Source: Dipetalonema caudispina
Lineage: Eukaryota; Nematoda; Chromadorea; Rhabditida; Onchocercidae
Reading direction: 5' to 3'
Length of the DNA: 64,000 nt
NCBI GenBank assembly: GCA_013365325.1
Contig: JABVXV010000008.1
Span: 1-64,000, forward strand
Positions 1-13,591 of this stretch are shown here, piece after piece; the stretch's first letter is position 1, and each line of letters begins with the position of its first letter. Under the pieces are notes generated by a model. It searched no databases, had not been told where the DNA came from, and worked only from the letters and a program-made list of their open reading frames with translations. The position numbers and the translations under genes are program-made.

Positions 1-88
<88 letters not shown>

Positions 89-153
89 GTAATAATAATA
101 ATAGTAATAATAATAATAATAGTAGCAATAATAATATTAATGACTGTTATGAT
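1..153. repeat. (AAT)n microsatellite at the left edge
   Basis: Almost pure AAT units fill the first ~85 bases. Units interrupted by AGT and AGC then decay up to about base 135-150. The array reaches the window edge, so its full length is unknown. No ORF or conserved element overlaps it. Confidence 0.97.
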
Positions 154-3100
154 ATTTCCAGTTAAGACAAAGAAATGAAAGGCAATGTAAATAGTTTCAG
201 TGTTGAATTCGGCACTTTTTAATAGTAGAGAATGGAAATAACAAACAGGCAGGCCTAAAAAGTTTTGCGAATGAAGAAAGGTCTTTAGGGAAAGAAAATG
301 AAATCAATAAGATCTAAGCCTGCAAGTCTTATCCACCATATGGTAATAGGAAATAGATAATGGGATAGGTTCGATGGCAACATTTTCAGGCTTTCAGCTA
401 ACGTAACACATTACTCAACTTTGCATCATCTTTATATTATATTAAAATTTCCGGATATTCTAAAATCTTGGGATGTAACTTCTCCCTTGCTTTTTCCTAC
501 AACGCTAGAAGTAACATTTATTCTCCTTAAAAGACAAAAGCTTTGGAGGTCTCAAAAATGATAGGAATAAATGGAAAACAAACCGAATGCTAAATGAAAA
601 TCTTTCGTAGAGGTGCTAAACTTACTCTTTAAACAAAAGCACTCGAACTTTGAGATGACCTATGTCCTCTGTGCCAAAAAAAGAAAAAAAAAAAAAAACA
701 GCATAATATCAGACTCCCTTCTTCCCTTCTAATCTTTACTCAAGCATTATTTCTCTCAAAAAAGATAATTAAGAAGAGAAAGAGAGAAAAGTTTATAGGA
801 TGTTTTGCAAATTGAGGCGCTTATTTGAGTGTAATACATTGTCATAAAGGTTCCAAATGACTGATGTTTTTCGAGCGAAAAAGCTAGCCGCAGTTGCTCT
901 CAAAAATGTTAATTTAATGGAGCTGACTAGTTTGTCAATAATTTCGTTTTAAATAATCGAAAACGGAAGTAGCATCCGGGCTACAACGATTAGCACATGC
1001 ATATTTATAGCAACAGAATTGGAAATCGTTAATAAACATACACACATAAATTACTATATTAAGAAGAATTCACTATAAAGTATTTCAAAGCATTCTGTCG
1101 TTGAAAGGAATTGGAAGGCTAAATAAGTTTTCAAAAACTAATTAATATTGAAAAGATTCCCGATAAATATTTGATAGAGCAGAAAAATCAAATACAAAAT
1201 GGCCAAATGTAATCATATACTTGGCATTAATACAGAGGCCTATTCATGAATTGTTTAAACTGTAATGTTTATACATGGCAATTATTAGCCAAGTGAAAGA
1301 AAAAAAAAGATCCTTTAAAACAAATAAAATGATATTAACAGTTAACAAGAAAGGGCCAGTTCAATCCTATTTCATGAAATACTATAAATTAAATATGATA
1401 TTTTGAATTCATATGAATACTATAAAACAATTAAACATGAAATACAATAATTTCATGATATTCGTTTCTTTTTTTTGTCTGACTTTATTCATCTTTGGAT
1501 TCTTCACTTGTAAGATAGCAATCTAACCAGTTCTATCCTAAGTCAATAACTCAACTTCGTCTTTTTCCTCAGGATAGAAAATACCTCTAATCGAGAATCG
1601 AACTATTTCTATTAGAGTTAGAATATATCAAGCAACTAAAAACACAAAGGAACAAACAAATCTGAAAATGTGACAATTGTCCCAAAGGTCGTCGATATGT
1701 GATGTGTATCTATCTGCACAGGTCTGTGTGCCTTGCTGCTTTGTTGAATGATGTTTAAACAAGCATCATCACAAATAACGCCTGGAGATGGAGCCAAATG
1801 TCGTTTACGTCGCATTGAATTTGTGTTTATATAGCGATAAAACAAGTCTCTATTAAAAAATGGTCTCTAATACGACATTTCAGCATTGCAATCACTATGG
1901 AACAACTTCGACCTTAATTTCTAATTATGAAGTAGTGACATCGCCGTTCCCCAATAATGAAAATGGACATTCAGACTGTGAAAGATAAATTTAATGAAAT
2001 TGTCGTGCTGAATAGGTGAAAATAAAAATGGTTTTTTTTTTTTTATTTAATTTTTTCCCAAAAGCAATGAATACTGAAAAGTAGGAGAAAGTAATTTGAA
2101 AAATAGCAGTGCTATTCGTTCTTGCAATATTTTGTTGAAATTATTTCGCAAAACGTATTATTTTACTTTCACTTGTAGTACTATCTGCTGGGCCCAATAT
2201 CCATTCATATTTCTGAAACTAAGCTTAACAACTTTGCTCATTGGCATTTAGACGAAATTTTTCAGAAATTAGGAAAAGCATACCTTAAGCATTACTGTTC
2301 CTAAGGCTGCCATTTAATTTTCAGAATTTTTTACGAAATGGAAAAATTAGGAATATGATCATTGAAGAAAATGACTGATATGCATAATACTTAGAAAACT
2401 AGAAGTTGAAATATTACGCGGAAGGTTGGAGAAACAAGCAGACAAATGAAAATTTATAATTGAAACCTATAACTTACTGAGTGTAAAATTTCATAACATT
2501 TGAGACATGCATTCAGAAAGTGTCACAATGTTCAGAGCTTATGCATTTCAAATTATCGCTAATTGCTTGGGATGAAATAATTGATTGAAATGTCGCCAAT
2601 GTATGATCAAAATGGATAGGATAAACGAGTTACTGCTACTGAAGACTTATGCAAGTACAAAAATAAGCATAAAAGTAGACAATAAATAAAATATTAAAGG
2701 AAAGTGATTTCATTGGCGGTATTGGTCTCAGTAAATGGCGGCAAGCTCTAAGTGCAAACTTATTATTTTTAATGGTTTCTTGATGTGACATTCATTTCCA
2801 CAATCAGCCCTTTTTCTTGCCTTTTTTCTTAAATGTATACATACATACATATATTGGACCTGAAACGAAAATAAATTTCGGTTCCTCAACCGTGTCGTAT
2901 AAAGTTAGATCGCCTACACGAAACTCGACTTTGTTGTATTACAGCAGCGACAAAACTTGATCAATATTTGAACATATGCGAAATGGTTCAGAGAAGTCAA
3001 AAACACACTGTAATATATTTTATTGTGTCAAACTGATTGGAACTTCGAGCAGATCTTAATGCTTTAACATAGCTCTAAGTGTGGTTTGACTAACTTCAAA

Positions 3101-6100
3101 GTGGTGAATAATCATATCAGATGATTTTCCAGTCAGCAAATTTAACATTTCTTACTGCCAGCACTTCAAAAAAAGGAACAAAAAAGTGATGGACGATCAA
3201 TTCCGAATATTCGATTCATCAATCGCTACTTCGACCAAACCATTGTAGGATTGTATGTAATACATCAAAACTACTGTAAGCAATTAATTCACTTCTTCGT
3301 GGATGAAAATTCCTCAATTTCAAATTCCACCGTTAATTCCACAAGCAAACAGCAAATTTTCAATTCCAATCTTTTCGGCAATTTTGCACTTACTTTTTTT
3401 CCCGCACTCTCTCTTATTTTATAAATGCATCTTCAGTTATGTCTCATATAACTACATTTTATTTAGACAATAATGAATTCTTAATTTAAAGCAAAAAAAA
3501 AAATTTGAAAATTCTCAGGCAGATATTCCGAACACTAAAGATACTCAAAAATACCATACTTTCATAGCATTCCGTAGAAGTTATATGTCTTTTTCCGGTT
3601 GCTCTAATCATCATAGTTAAAATTGAATTTGCAATTATTGCAGATGAATAATTTTGAACGGACCTGATAAAAGAATGGATGAGAAGTCCGTGTCACACTC
3701 ATTCTTTAATGGTCACACGAGCGTCTCGTAATATTTCACCGTTTTATTTTTGGGTAATCCAGAAGTGAGAAATACTGGTACTACCAAATAATCGATCATG
3801 CCTTAATTTCCTTCATCCTGGGTATAGCAATTCAACAAATTTTGAAAATCCACAATTTATTTATAACTGACTTTGTGATGAATGAATAAGCCAATCGGAT
3901 GACATGAAAAGAAGGATGATATCTTAAAGCTAATTGTAGAATTGATGATATGGTTTGAGGCATGAGAAGAAGAGGTTTATAAACCGGAAGAAATGTATCT
4001 TTGAGCTAACTATAAACTGAAAAGAAATGAATAATGGGAAATAGTATGGTCAATAATGATAAATGATAGTATTTGGGTCATACTTCTACCTGTCGAAAAT
4101 TTCAATAAACCAATTGTGGAAATATAGCACAGATGTACTTTTTGTACTTTGAAACTTGTACGATTTGTATTTTCCAAATTTGCATTGCTGAATTGTTCGC
4201 AAGAAAATCTCAATTAATGACAATTTACTTGCACGATTTGACTACGATTAACTCTTCTAGGATATAAAAGGCTAGTGTGAAATTTAAAATGGTTAATTTC
4301 AAACTATGTCGTTGGAAATATATGGGAAAGTTACATTAGTTGCTTCGATCTTTAAATGAGAATAACAAGATCCTTTAAGAATACTTATAATGACATTGTA
4401 ACTAAGTTTGTAAAAACTAGCACAGCTTCGAAGTAAAGTCGGAAGATGCTTGCGGACAAAATCATTTGCATATTTGGAAAAAATGTATCAGAGAAGTTGC
4501 AGAGAGAAATAAGAAGAAACAAAAGTAATAAATTTCCGGATGAAAGCTTATGTTCTGCAGCAACGTTTTCATCGGCTTCTACTCAAGTAAAGAAGCTTCA
4601 TGAAAGATTCAATAAAATGTAGTAATGAAAAGACACCGTCAAAAAAGCAGGTAAATTATAAATTCTGAAAGTCAGACCTTTAGGATAAAGTAAAAAGCTT
4701 GCAGTGCTACTTCTTATGTGGCGCAAAAATCTTGCAAGCTCAATCAAATCACAATATGTTTGTTTAATAATTAATTTATTAACTAATGTGAATATTTTCA
4801 GGTATTTAGCGCTTCTCCTAATAACTTTATAGGTGTAACATTGGCTATAAACTAAGTAAAAAAGTGCTACAGAAAGAAAGAAAGACTTTTATAATACCAA
4901 ATCTGTCGATTATTTCAAAGTCAGAAATAAAATTTTTCAGTTAGAACATAATTTTCTTTGCTTAGAAATAATCAATAACTTTTTACCGCTTATTATTGAT
5001 AAAACTATTGTAAAAGCTGCAAAGAAGAGAATGTTTTGATGTAAACTATTATAATTATATAATAGCTTAGTTGACATAATTTCAACAACGCCTGAATGAT
5101 TTCATTTCTGTTTAGATTTAAAATTGCACCCCTCAGTTTAGAGAATTGCGCAATACCAAAGCATGAATGCTGGCAGAATAGTTCTAATCAAAAATAGCAC
5201 ATATGTAAATGTCACATGCATCAATGATCGGGAAAATGTCGCAGGGAAGATAAGGAAACAAAGCATTATGATGTATAACAACGACCCGAAAGATAATTTA
5301 TAATATGCAATTTTAAAATAAATAAATTGGTCTATTAAATAGCAAATTTGTAGTATGAAATAGCAAAATACAATCAAAAAATCTTTCCAAAAATTTTAAA
5401 GAGTGATTTTTGTAGTAAAAGGAAAGAGAGGTATGCAAAAAGGTTGAAAAATTAATGTTGAAAAGATGTTCGGATAAAACAACTCAGTAAAGTAGAAGAG
5501 GAGTGAATGAGGAGGAAGCTGCCGTTATTTCATTTTCTCTCTGACTGATTTTTTCTATAGAGGAAAAAGTAATGGCTAACATGGGGTTACTGCTAAAAGT
5601 GGCCATCTCATAAACAATAATGTGTAGTCGGTGTGATGTGAATAATAAAAGTATAAAAGGTTTTTAAAGAGAAGAAGTATCCGGAACAAACTCGAGATCG
5701 GCATTTTGGATCGATCGGTATGCAAAGTTGAATCAATGTCTTCCTCCTCTTTTCCTTACTCTTTTCACAAGCTTATATGCGTATGGCTATAGCTATGGTT
5801 ATATCTATAGTTGCCAAGCTTACCTTCTTTTCTATTTCTTAGCTACTAAAAAACACTCTATCAGTAATGTTTAATTTCAATTTGATAATAACAAAACGTA
5901 ATTTGTTTCTGAAATCAAAAATTGTCGTTGGTAGAGGACAAAATATCATCAATTTTAATGGACCAAATTTCTAATCAAAAATTAATATATGTAAAGGGAT
6001 GTATTGGTAATAATAAGCAGTGTAAAGGGAACAATTTCTTTTGGAAATCCGGAATTACAGGTAACCTTCACACGAAAATAGTCTTCAATTCATGCTTAAA

Positions 6101-6555
6101 ATATGCAAAATAACTGTTACCGATTGTTGTAGTCCATTGCTGTTTGTATAGAAATCATTGGCACAATCTTTCATCCACGGTAAATCTCTTTTTTCTTTAG
6201 AATCTTTATGATCAAGTTTTTCTTTTTTTCTTTTTCGTTTACGAACTAACATTTTGTTTACAATGGATAGATAGAGATTTTAATGGGAAAGTAAACTGAA
6301 CCAAAAAGTGGAAGATGAAATAAGAATGACAAATTATATCATTAATGTTATACGTTTAGAATGAAATTTTTTTAAAAAACGCAGTGGAAGGAAAAATGGA
6401 TGTGAATCAGTTACGGTAAGAATCACCGAAATATTAAATCCTGAATTCATAGTTAAGATTCGACTAAAGTTAATAATTACGTTTGTCTTTCTATATAGGT
6501 GTATTTTAGGATTGAAAAGCTCTATTTTCATTATCATCGGCCTAGGCGTATGAAC

Positions 6556-6582
6556 ACGTGAGATGTTTCGCGTGTCTCACGT
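6556..6582. repeat. Short GC-rich inverted repeat
   Basis: ACGTGAGA at 6556-6563 and TCTCACGT at 6575-6582 are perfect 8-bp complements around an 11-base loop containing TTTCGCGTG. The block is clearly more GC-rich than its AT-rich surroundings. It could be a small hairpin or a palindromic factor site. The sequence alone does not show a function. Confidence 0.55.
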
Positions 6583-7927
6583 ACACGAATCTTACTTTTC
6601 ATTTCTTGTATGAAAATAACTGAAAAAAGATTACTTTCCTATTTCTGTTCTCATCTTTACCTTATTTTTTAAGTGAAAATGAGAACGAAAACGGGAAGGT
6701 AGCTTTGCATAAATATGCATATTGAGCATGGAAATAGGTTTAATGGAAGCAGTGTAGGGTCGAACCATGATTGTTTGACATTTGCTCATTTATGAGGTCA
6801 ATATTTGGATTACAAGCCTAGTTAAGGGTGAATTTATTCCATATCCTTCCAAATAATTCCAGTTCAGGTTAAGATGATAATCGTCAGATGATCGACAAAA
6901 TAAATCGTATGCACTGATAACTAATACGATGATATAAATGATGATCATACACGTAATCAATTATGGTGAATGAATTCATCATGGGATTTCAATGCTATCA
7001 AATCTTTCAACAAATCAGACGAAAGTGGATACCATGAAATTCTTCGCTATCAACTGTTTGACTCTATTACATCTTACTCTTCGAGATAGTTACTTCTTTC
7101 GCCATCTCAAATTTTTATGGATGATTCCCATCTTTTGTTGTCCATCCAATCATACTCAACTTATCCTTTTAAAAATAAAAAGTATGGTACAGGAGGATAT
7201 AACAAGAGCAACTATTAGTTGAAACTCTTTCACATCCCATCCATAAACAAAGGCATCTGAATAGAAATCAATAGTCTCAATTTAAATAATAAAAGCAAGA
7301 ATGCAAATTGTGTGCAGTATATCCCGCTTCGCTTAATTTCCAATTCATCTTAAAAGTGCCATTACACAGTTGCAATCGGTGTCAGGTGTTTCTCACATCC
7401 TGCACAGCTATAGGTGGAATAATGATTCACGAGAATTCCTGAAATCTGACTTTGGATTGGCAGTACACATATGATCAAATCTCCTGAAGCAATTTTCATT
7501 TTGAGGAAATAAAATACTTGACACATGAATACTTCCAATGTAAAATTTTTAATGACGAATTTATTATCTATTAATTTAGAATTTAAAAATAAATTTGAAA
7601 ATTAGTAGGACAGGTGAAAATGTCAAAAAGCGTGGCACTTGTTGATCTCAGTTTTAAGAGATCCAGTAGGCAAATTCTGTATATGAAATCTATTTCCCAG
7701 TGATGAGTCTATTTTAAGTCTCTCAAAATTCAGGTTAGTAAATAGTAACACCTGAAGGATATGTCGTTGAGGAATTCTTAGGTATTTATTGAGTTCATTC
7801 ACAAAGAATATGCTTTTTTTGAAAAAAAGTTATCGGGCTGGTGAGGGCAATAATCGCATGAAAATTTACAAAATTCATGCAGATTGATTGGAGCTGATAA
7901 TTTCAACAACTTTATAAACTATTGATT

Positions 7928-7933
7928 TTTATT
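7928..7933 (-). terminator. Poly(A) signal for the IFT80 gene
   Basis: Minus-strand AATAAA lies about 75 bases past the IFT80 stop codon at 8009-8011, a normal distance for a nematode 3' UTR. It is inferred from the motif and position only. Confidence 0.5.
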
Positions 7934-8008
7934 TTTTTAACATTACAACAGCCTTCTAAGCAACATAAGCAAAATGCCATATAAAATTTACAATTTTCCT
8001 TAGAAAAT

Positions 8009-11000
8009 TCAAAGATCCTTGGCTTCGTCTTCGCGTATGATTTGTTGGATGTGGTCCCAATCGATTTCCACCTGCAAGTTTAGAAATTTTCTCACTAGCT
8101 ATCAGCTTACATCTAAATATTTTTGCAGCTATCGAACAGTCATAAAGTCATGAAATACTCGGAAATGTCCGAAATCGATTTAAAATTTTTTGTCAGCCAA
8201 GGAAAGTTTACACAAGCTACTCAATCAGTATTGTATCTTCTATTCTAGGAAATAATTCTAAACACATCATACTTACCTCGGATTGATACCTTAGGAAATT
8301 CTGGTCTATCTCTTTACGTCCGGTCTCTTGTAAATATTTCTGGCGATAACCGATCACCGTTTCCAAATGCATCTTGTATTTTAGCGCCAGTTCAAGAGCT
8401 CTATATGATTTCACAGATACAATAATTTTACTTTGGTTAACCAAATTATTGCTAAATCAGGTAGCACAGTTGTTAACTCTTTAAATCTTTGAAAATCTGA
8501 AATCTGTCATCGGTAGAATCCTTCAAATGATATTACTATATTCTAACCGATGCCATCGGAATAATGAAATATTGAGCATTATAGCACGGAAGATATGTCC
8601 GTTCTGTATAAGCATGGCATCAGCATCTTTGAAATTTCTCGTAAAAGCGGTCAGCATTGCTGATCGGATTTCCTTATTTTGCTCCGTTCGTAAATGGGAT
8701 AAAAATTTTACCTTTTCGATCTGAAATTAAAGCTCACATTGCTCGCTATATGTGTATCACAAAGTCGTTATTACTATATAAAATGCTTTTAATCACTTAT
8801 CGTGTCATGCGATCAAATTTAAAGTGAATGGACTAAACTGATCTGAATTTTGAAATGAATTTAATTACTTGAAATTGTTTTTCTTTTATGAATCACTAAA
8901 TGCCTATCGCTATCATGGCTTTTATTAGCATCTGTTTCCAAGCTAAGGATACTATTTAGGTAGAGAAGACACTGGTAGGATTTTCGCAACTTCGCGCATG
9001 CGCAATTCATCTTAATAAAACTGCATTAAAATCAACTCTAACGTTAAAAATTAATTTAGTGGCAAAAAAAAAATTTGAAATTTATTTAACCTCATCGAGA
9101 GCACCATATGCAATTTCAGCGGCGTAAAAATTTTTAGCATCTGTAGCTATCACTGCAAGCATTCCCCATAAATGGCTCTCCTGCAGTGTAAAAAACAAAT
9201 CATAGGCAGATCTACAAGAGTTGTCGACATGCTATCTCCTTCCCTACCAATGTTTTCAGCATGCAAATGAATGCATATAAGCTGTCAAATTTTCAACATG
9301 CAGTCTTTTCTATTTGCAATATTTTTGCAGATATTGTAAAACATACTCGAATGTGTCGACATAGGCGAATGGCTTGATCCCACTTACTGGCAGCAACGCA
9401 TGAGTTCAAAGCGGATGCAAATGGCGTTATGGTACAAGGTATAAGTGCGCCATCAGAACGCCTTACTAGGATATGACTGCCGACAAAGCTGTAGTAAAAT
9501 GATATAAAAACATCTTGTTACAGTTACGATCCTCTACTACCTGATTAAAAACATGAAGCTTTTTTTGAGAATTGTAGAATAATTGATTCCAACCTCAAAC
9601 AATCAGAATTTCAAGTTTCCTCTGAAACTTTCTTTACATTCAAAAATTGAACAATAAACAAACTTGTGTAGATATGCGGATTTCCCGAAATCATTCTCAT
9701 CATTCTCAAATATAGTTTTCTGGAATATATCACGATCAATAAAAACAGCAGCTGGATATAGCCATACAACAAGACGATTGTCTTGCAAACCAGCAAGCAT
9801 ATTTGTTTGATCGTTAAAAAGAATATTTGTTACCACTGCACCTTCAATATCACTCTGAATTCAGAGAATCGTATTCAGTGAAGTAAAACTTCGGAATATA
9901 AGAGAATACTTAAATTTATCTTTTGAAAACGTTGCGATTGCCTCTGCGATCGAACAACAGAGTTCCGAGAAACAAATATATCATCCTGCTCGCGGGATTT
10001 TAGGAATAATTCGTACATTATTTATGAAAAATCACTGCTTCCAAGTAAGAAAAATACAGCTCAGTATGTGCTAATCGGAGCTACAAAAATTCAACTTCAT
10101 GATTTACTACGAAAGCAACCAATTCACTTCTTCTTATTTCACAATTTCAATTACTGTCTTTTAGTTTTTACACAACTCACCAATTTTGGCAATTTTTTGG
10201 AAAACACCATAAGTCTTTACAGCTACTAGAAAACAATCCAAGCACTTATCTATAAATGCTAATTTCCTATCATTTGCTGACCCACACTGGTCGATCGCTA
10301 CTTCGATTACATCATTCTGCAACGTTTTTTGAAAAAATTTCCAGCCATTTCAATATTCATTGATCTAACCATTCTGATGTGTTGGTAATTTCAAAAAAAG
10401 AAAAAGGAAAAAAAAAATTTAATGTACAAATTTCATGTGTTACAAGCGAAAGTTGTGAAACATTAAATTTTTGAAAACAATTCAGTTTTCGTCCACCGTA
10501 CAACTATTAAAAGACTACTGAAACAATCTAATTCCATAATCATTATTTGAAAATTCATAAAATCCTTACGGTATGTACAAGTTTTCCGTTGCCAGCACTC
10601 TTCCCGGTGATTGTGTCAAAAAAATGCACCGTCTTCAAATCCGTTCGATCCCGAATAGCTATCGTATCATTTGAAATAGTGGCAGTCTTTTCACTAACTG
10701 CTTCTCCGGATATATTCATAGACGGTAGTTTCAGCAAGCACTGCATGCGACCTTCATAATTGTATACATGTATTAGACCACCATCGACTAACAGGAAATA
10801 CCTACAAAAATAGTTCATTATATTTCAAGCACACGAGAATGTGAATAATTCTCAAAGGGTCAAAAGTTCTTTCTTTTGCCATTGCGAATGCAATATTTTT
10901 CTGCGTTTGCAGAAGGAAGCAATTGGAAGTGAAAATCTTATATTGTAAGGATTCAAAGGAAATACATACTTTTCACAAAGCATAATCAAAGAAACATTGC

Positions 11001-13571
11001 ATTCTTTTAAATCCATTATGATCGGTGTATTCCAATTCTTCACACTAAAATTTCGCATAGAATAAGTATTGTAAAATTCGAAATCAATTGATAACTGGAA
11101 ACATAATCAATATATCTCTCTTGTACACATCATAGTGCTAATACACTTCCCGCATTTCTGATCACCTGGTAGTTTTCAATAAAACTTACCTAAAAATATA
11201 GCATTGTTTAGTAGTCGTTACCACGAGTTGCTCAAAACCAAGAGATAGTTTTGTAACTCGATCTCGTAGTTCCAACTTTTCATATGCAACATCAGAAAGT
11301 ACATCACGAATATCGATCAATTGAGGTTTCGTCTGCACGGCTTCAATATTTCGCCATGTAAGTCGTCTTAATTAAAAATTATTTTATTTTATTTACAATT
11401 TGCAGTTTAAAAATACGTTATTATTAGAGTGTTTACTTGCGTTAAAAATAACTGGTTAGAATAACCAATTTGTCGAAAATTCGAGGTTTATTTCTGATCA
11501 AGAACTCGCGATAATGTCTAATAAGAAGTACAAAAAACTACAAGATATGTAAATTTTAGAAAAAGTGTTGAAATGGTTACTTTTCGACTAAATAAGCGTG
11601 CAAAACGCTTCCATTAGAGCACGCACCGGCCAATTCAGTGCTATCGGGTGACCAGCTAATATTGTAAATACTTCCCGTAGACAATTTTTCTAATGAATGA
11701 GACCACTGTAATGTATAAAAATGAAATGCAAACATCAAAAACCGATTTTGATATCGTCACAGTTTGTAAATGAAAAGAGCTAAACGATATTGAATCAGAA
11801 AATTTATATTGAAATCTCATGCAAGCTGTTAAGCCAGAAGTTTACTGGCTTCTTTCGTATAGCTTAAATTTTCAAAGAACCTACTCCAGCTTTGTCGCAT
11901 AATCTAAGAAGATTGAATGATCCAACAGCAAACAGATCACCATGAAGATTCCATGCGATTGATGTAATTGGATAATCTTGTGAGCTACTACAATACATTA
12001 GACGTCCATATTCATCCCACACCTAAAATGACTTATACAAAAAGCACCACTCTCAGCAAGTTCCACTTGACCATGTTGACCGGATCTATTACAAGTAGAT
12101 AAGCAAAATTTATAGCTAAGGGACATTTTGCAGAGTTGAAGAACTGTGAGATAACCTTATATTTGCAATCTTCTCCACCGCTCACCAGAAGATTCGTATT
12201 TGCGTTCCAATCAATACATAGTACTACACCATCATGAGCCTTCCATTTAATGAGTGATATCTAGAATTTAATTAGGAATATGGGAATTAGTCTAATAATC
12301 ACCATAGTTAATGTAGGATACAAACAGATTGGAAGCACCATTCTTCAAATAATTGCTAGGAAGATTCGTTCTAAATAAAGTATGAAATATGGTTATCTCG
12401 TTTGTATTTATCCAATCGCAATAGTTGCAATTTCTTCTGGCCAGTTTTTCCACTTGGCACCTTTATTGAAAGCGAACTTCTAGATGAAATGAATTTAAAA
12501 GAAAAATGTAAGAAATTCTCTTTGATTACCTGCGATTTAAGAACTTTAGTGAAACAATTTTCACCACAACAAAAAGCAATGCATGAATTGTCACCGTTCC
12601 AGCAAATTCCGTAGACGGGATAGGCATTTTCCAATAAAACACTTCGAAGCATACCACTTCGAGACCACATCTTCACTGCACCATCTTCTCCACCTCAATT
12701 AACAAGTTTTAGTTTCTTTACATGCATCCCCTACTAAATCATTATTTTCTCTCTCTCAATCCCGAACTGAACATCAAAAATTCAAGGTAAATTTTGGAGG
12801 AACAACACTGCAGTTGAATTCCGCCTTAAAGCGGTACAAATGATATTTTTTACCAAACACAAAGAAACAAAAAATAAAGTTGAGAAGGACCAACAAGTGG
12901 CAAAAGTAGAACCGTCGTGACTCCAGCGACCGGATAAAATAGCTCCCTGATGAGCTTCTACCACTTTTTCAATACGTCCATTTCGATTACAAATGTAAAA
13001 TTTACCTGAAAGTTCAACGATATTAGGATCAGCAATCAGTACTCGATCATTTGGTTATTTTCGAAAACGTAGCATTTCCTTGAACTGTTGTAATTAAAAT
13101 CTACTTTTTATTCCTTTTTTACTCAAAAACAAAAATACATTATGGAACCTTCCGTAGATGTCAAAGCAAAGACATCGTTCAACTGCTGTTTGGAGTTATT
13201 GTATGGAAACCATTGCATATCTGTCGGATACAACGAGCTGGAATTTTTTAACATTTCCCGGCTTTGCAAAGAATTTTTACCATTTATTAAATTTCCATAA
13301 TGAATATTCTACTTTATTTGATTTCGAAACATCTATAGAGATGAATTAAATCAATAATGGAATATATGTCATTAAAGCCTTTTTCTTAAGAATTTTTACT
13401 ATCAGACCTGGGCAAGTGCATTAGCACCTGGACATCACTATTTACTAAGTTCCATTTCAACACTTGCTGATCATCTCCGACACTGAAAAGTTCGTCGCTT
13501 CTAACCCATGTGACCGCTAACACTGAATCTTCATGTTTTGGCTCCCGTGTCATCGTCACCTTCAACCGCAT
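8009..13571 (-). CDS. che-2: Intraflagellar transport protein 80 (IFT80, nematode CHE-2)
   Basis: IFT80 is a WD-repeat subunit of the IFT-B train that moves cargo along cilia; in C. elegans it is CHE-2, active in ciliated sensory neurons. I traced 18 exons that keep one frame for 763 residues (human about 777): 13571-13408, 13237-13149, 13005-12895, 12693-12530, 12260-12156, 12022-11885, 11705-11581, 11366-11190, 11044-10970, 10801-10570, 10316-10246, 9988-9931, 9854-9664, 9488-9347, 9180-9091, 8720-8548, 8400-8277, 8071-8009. Family landmarks in order are MRLK at the start, [50 protein letters not shown] and a C-terminal IDWDHI. The N-terminal WD repeats and the helical C-terminal half are both present. 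The start is the ATG matching the family N-terminus, 12 bases after a TTTTACAG acceptor. Exon 12 (9988-9931) and its GCGAG acceptor are the least certain. No frameshift was seen. Confidence 0.97.
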
Positions 13572-13583
13572 TTTAATGTTTGT

Positions 13584-13591
13584 CTGTAAAA
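13584..13591 (-). promoter_or_regulatory. Candidate spliced-leader acceptor of IFT80
   Basis: Minus-strand TTTTACAG is followed after 12 bases by the IFT80 start codon. There is no coding sequence in frame before it, so it is either a trans-splice site or the end of a 5' UTR intron. Confidence 0.45.

Larger units (their letters stand above)
154..8008. other. Gene-poor intergenic stretch
   Basis: I see no multi-exon gene here. ORFs are short and lack paired splice sites, and none resembles a known protein. The stretch holds homopolymer runs, a short (TACA)n run near 2836-2855, and a GC-rich inverted repeat at 6556-6582. A small + strand ORF at 7034-7219 starts hydrophobic (MKFFAINCLTLLHL) but has no convincing partner exons. 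The right end contains the 3' flank of the IFT80 gene, with AATAAA on the minus strand at 7928-7933. Confidence 0.6.

Noticed and set aside
12402..12614. + strand ORF opposite IFT80 exon 4
   Set aside because: Antisense shadow of a well-supported WD-repeat exon.
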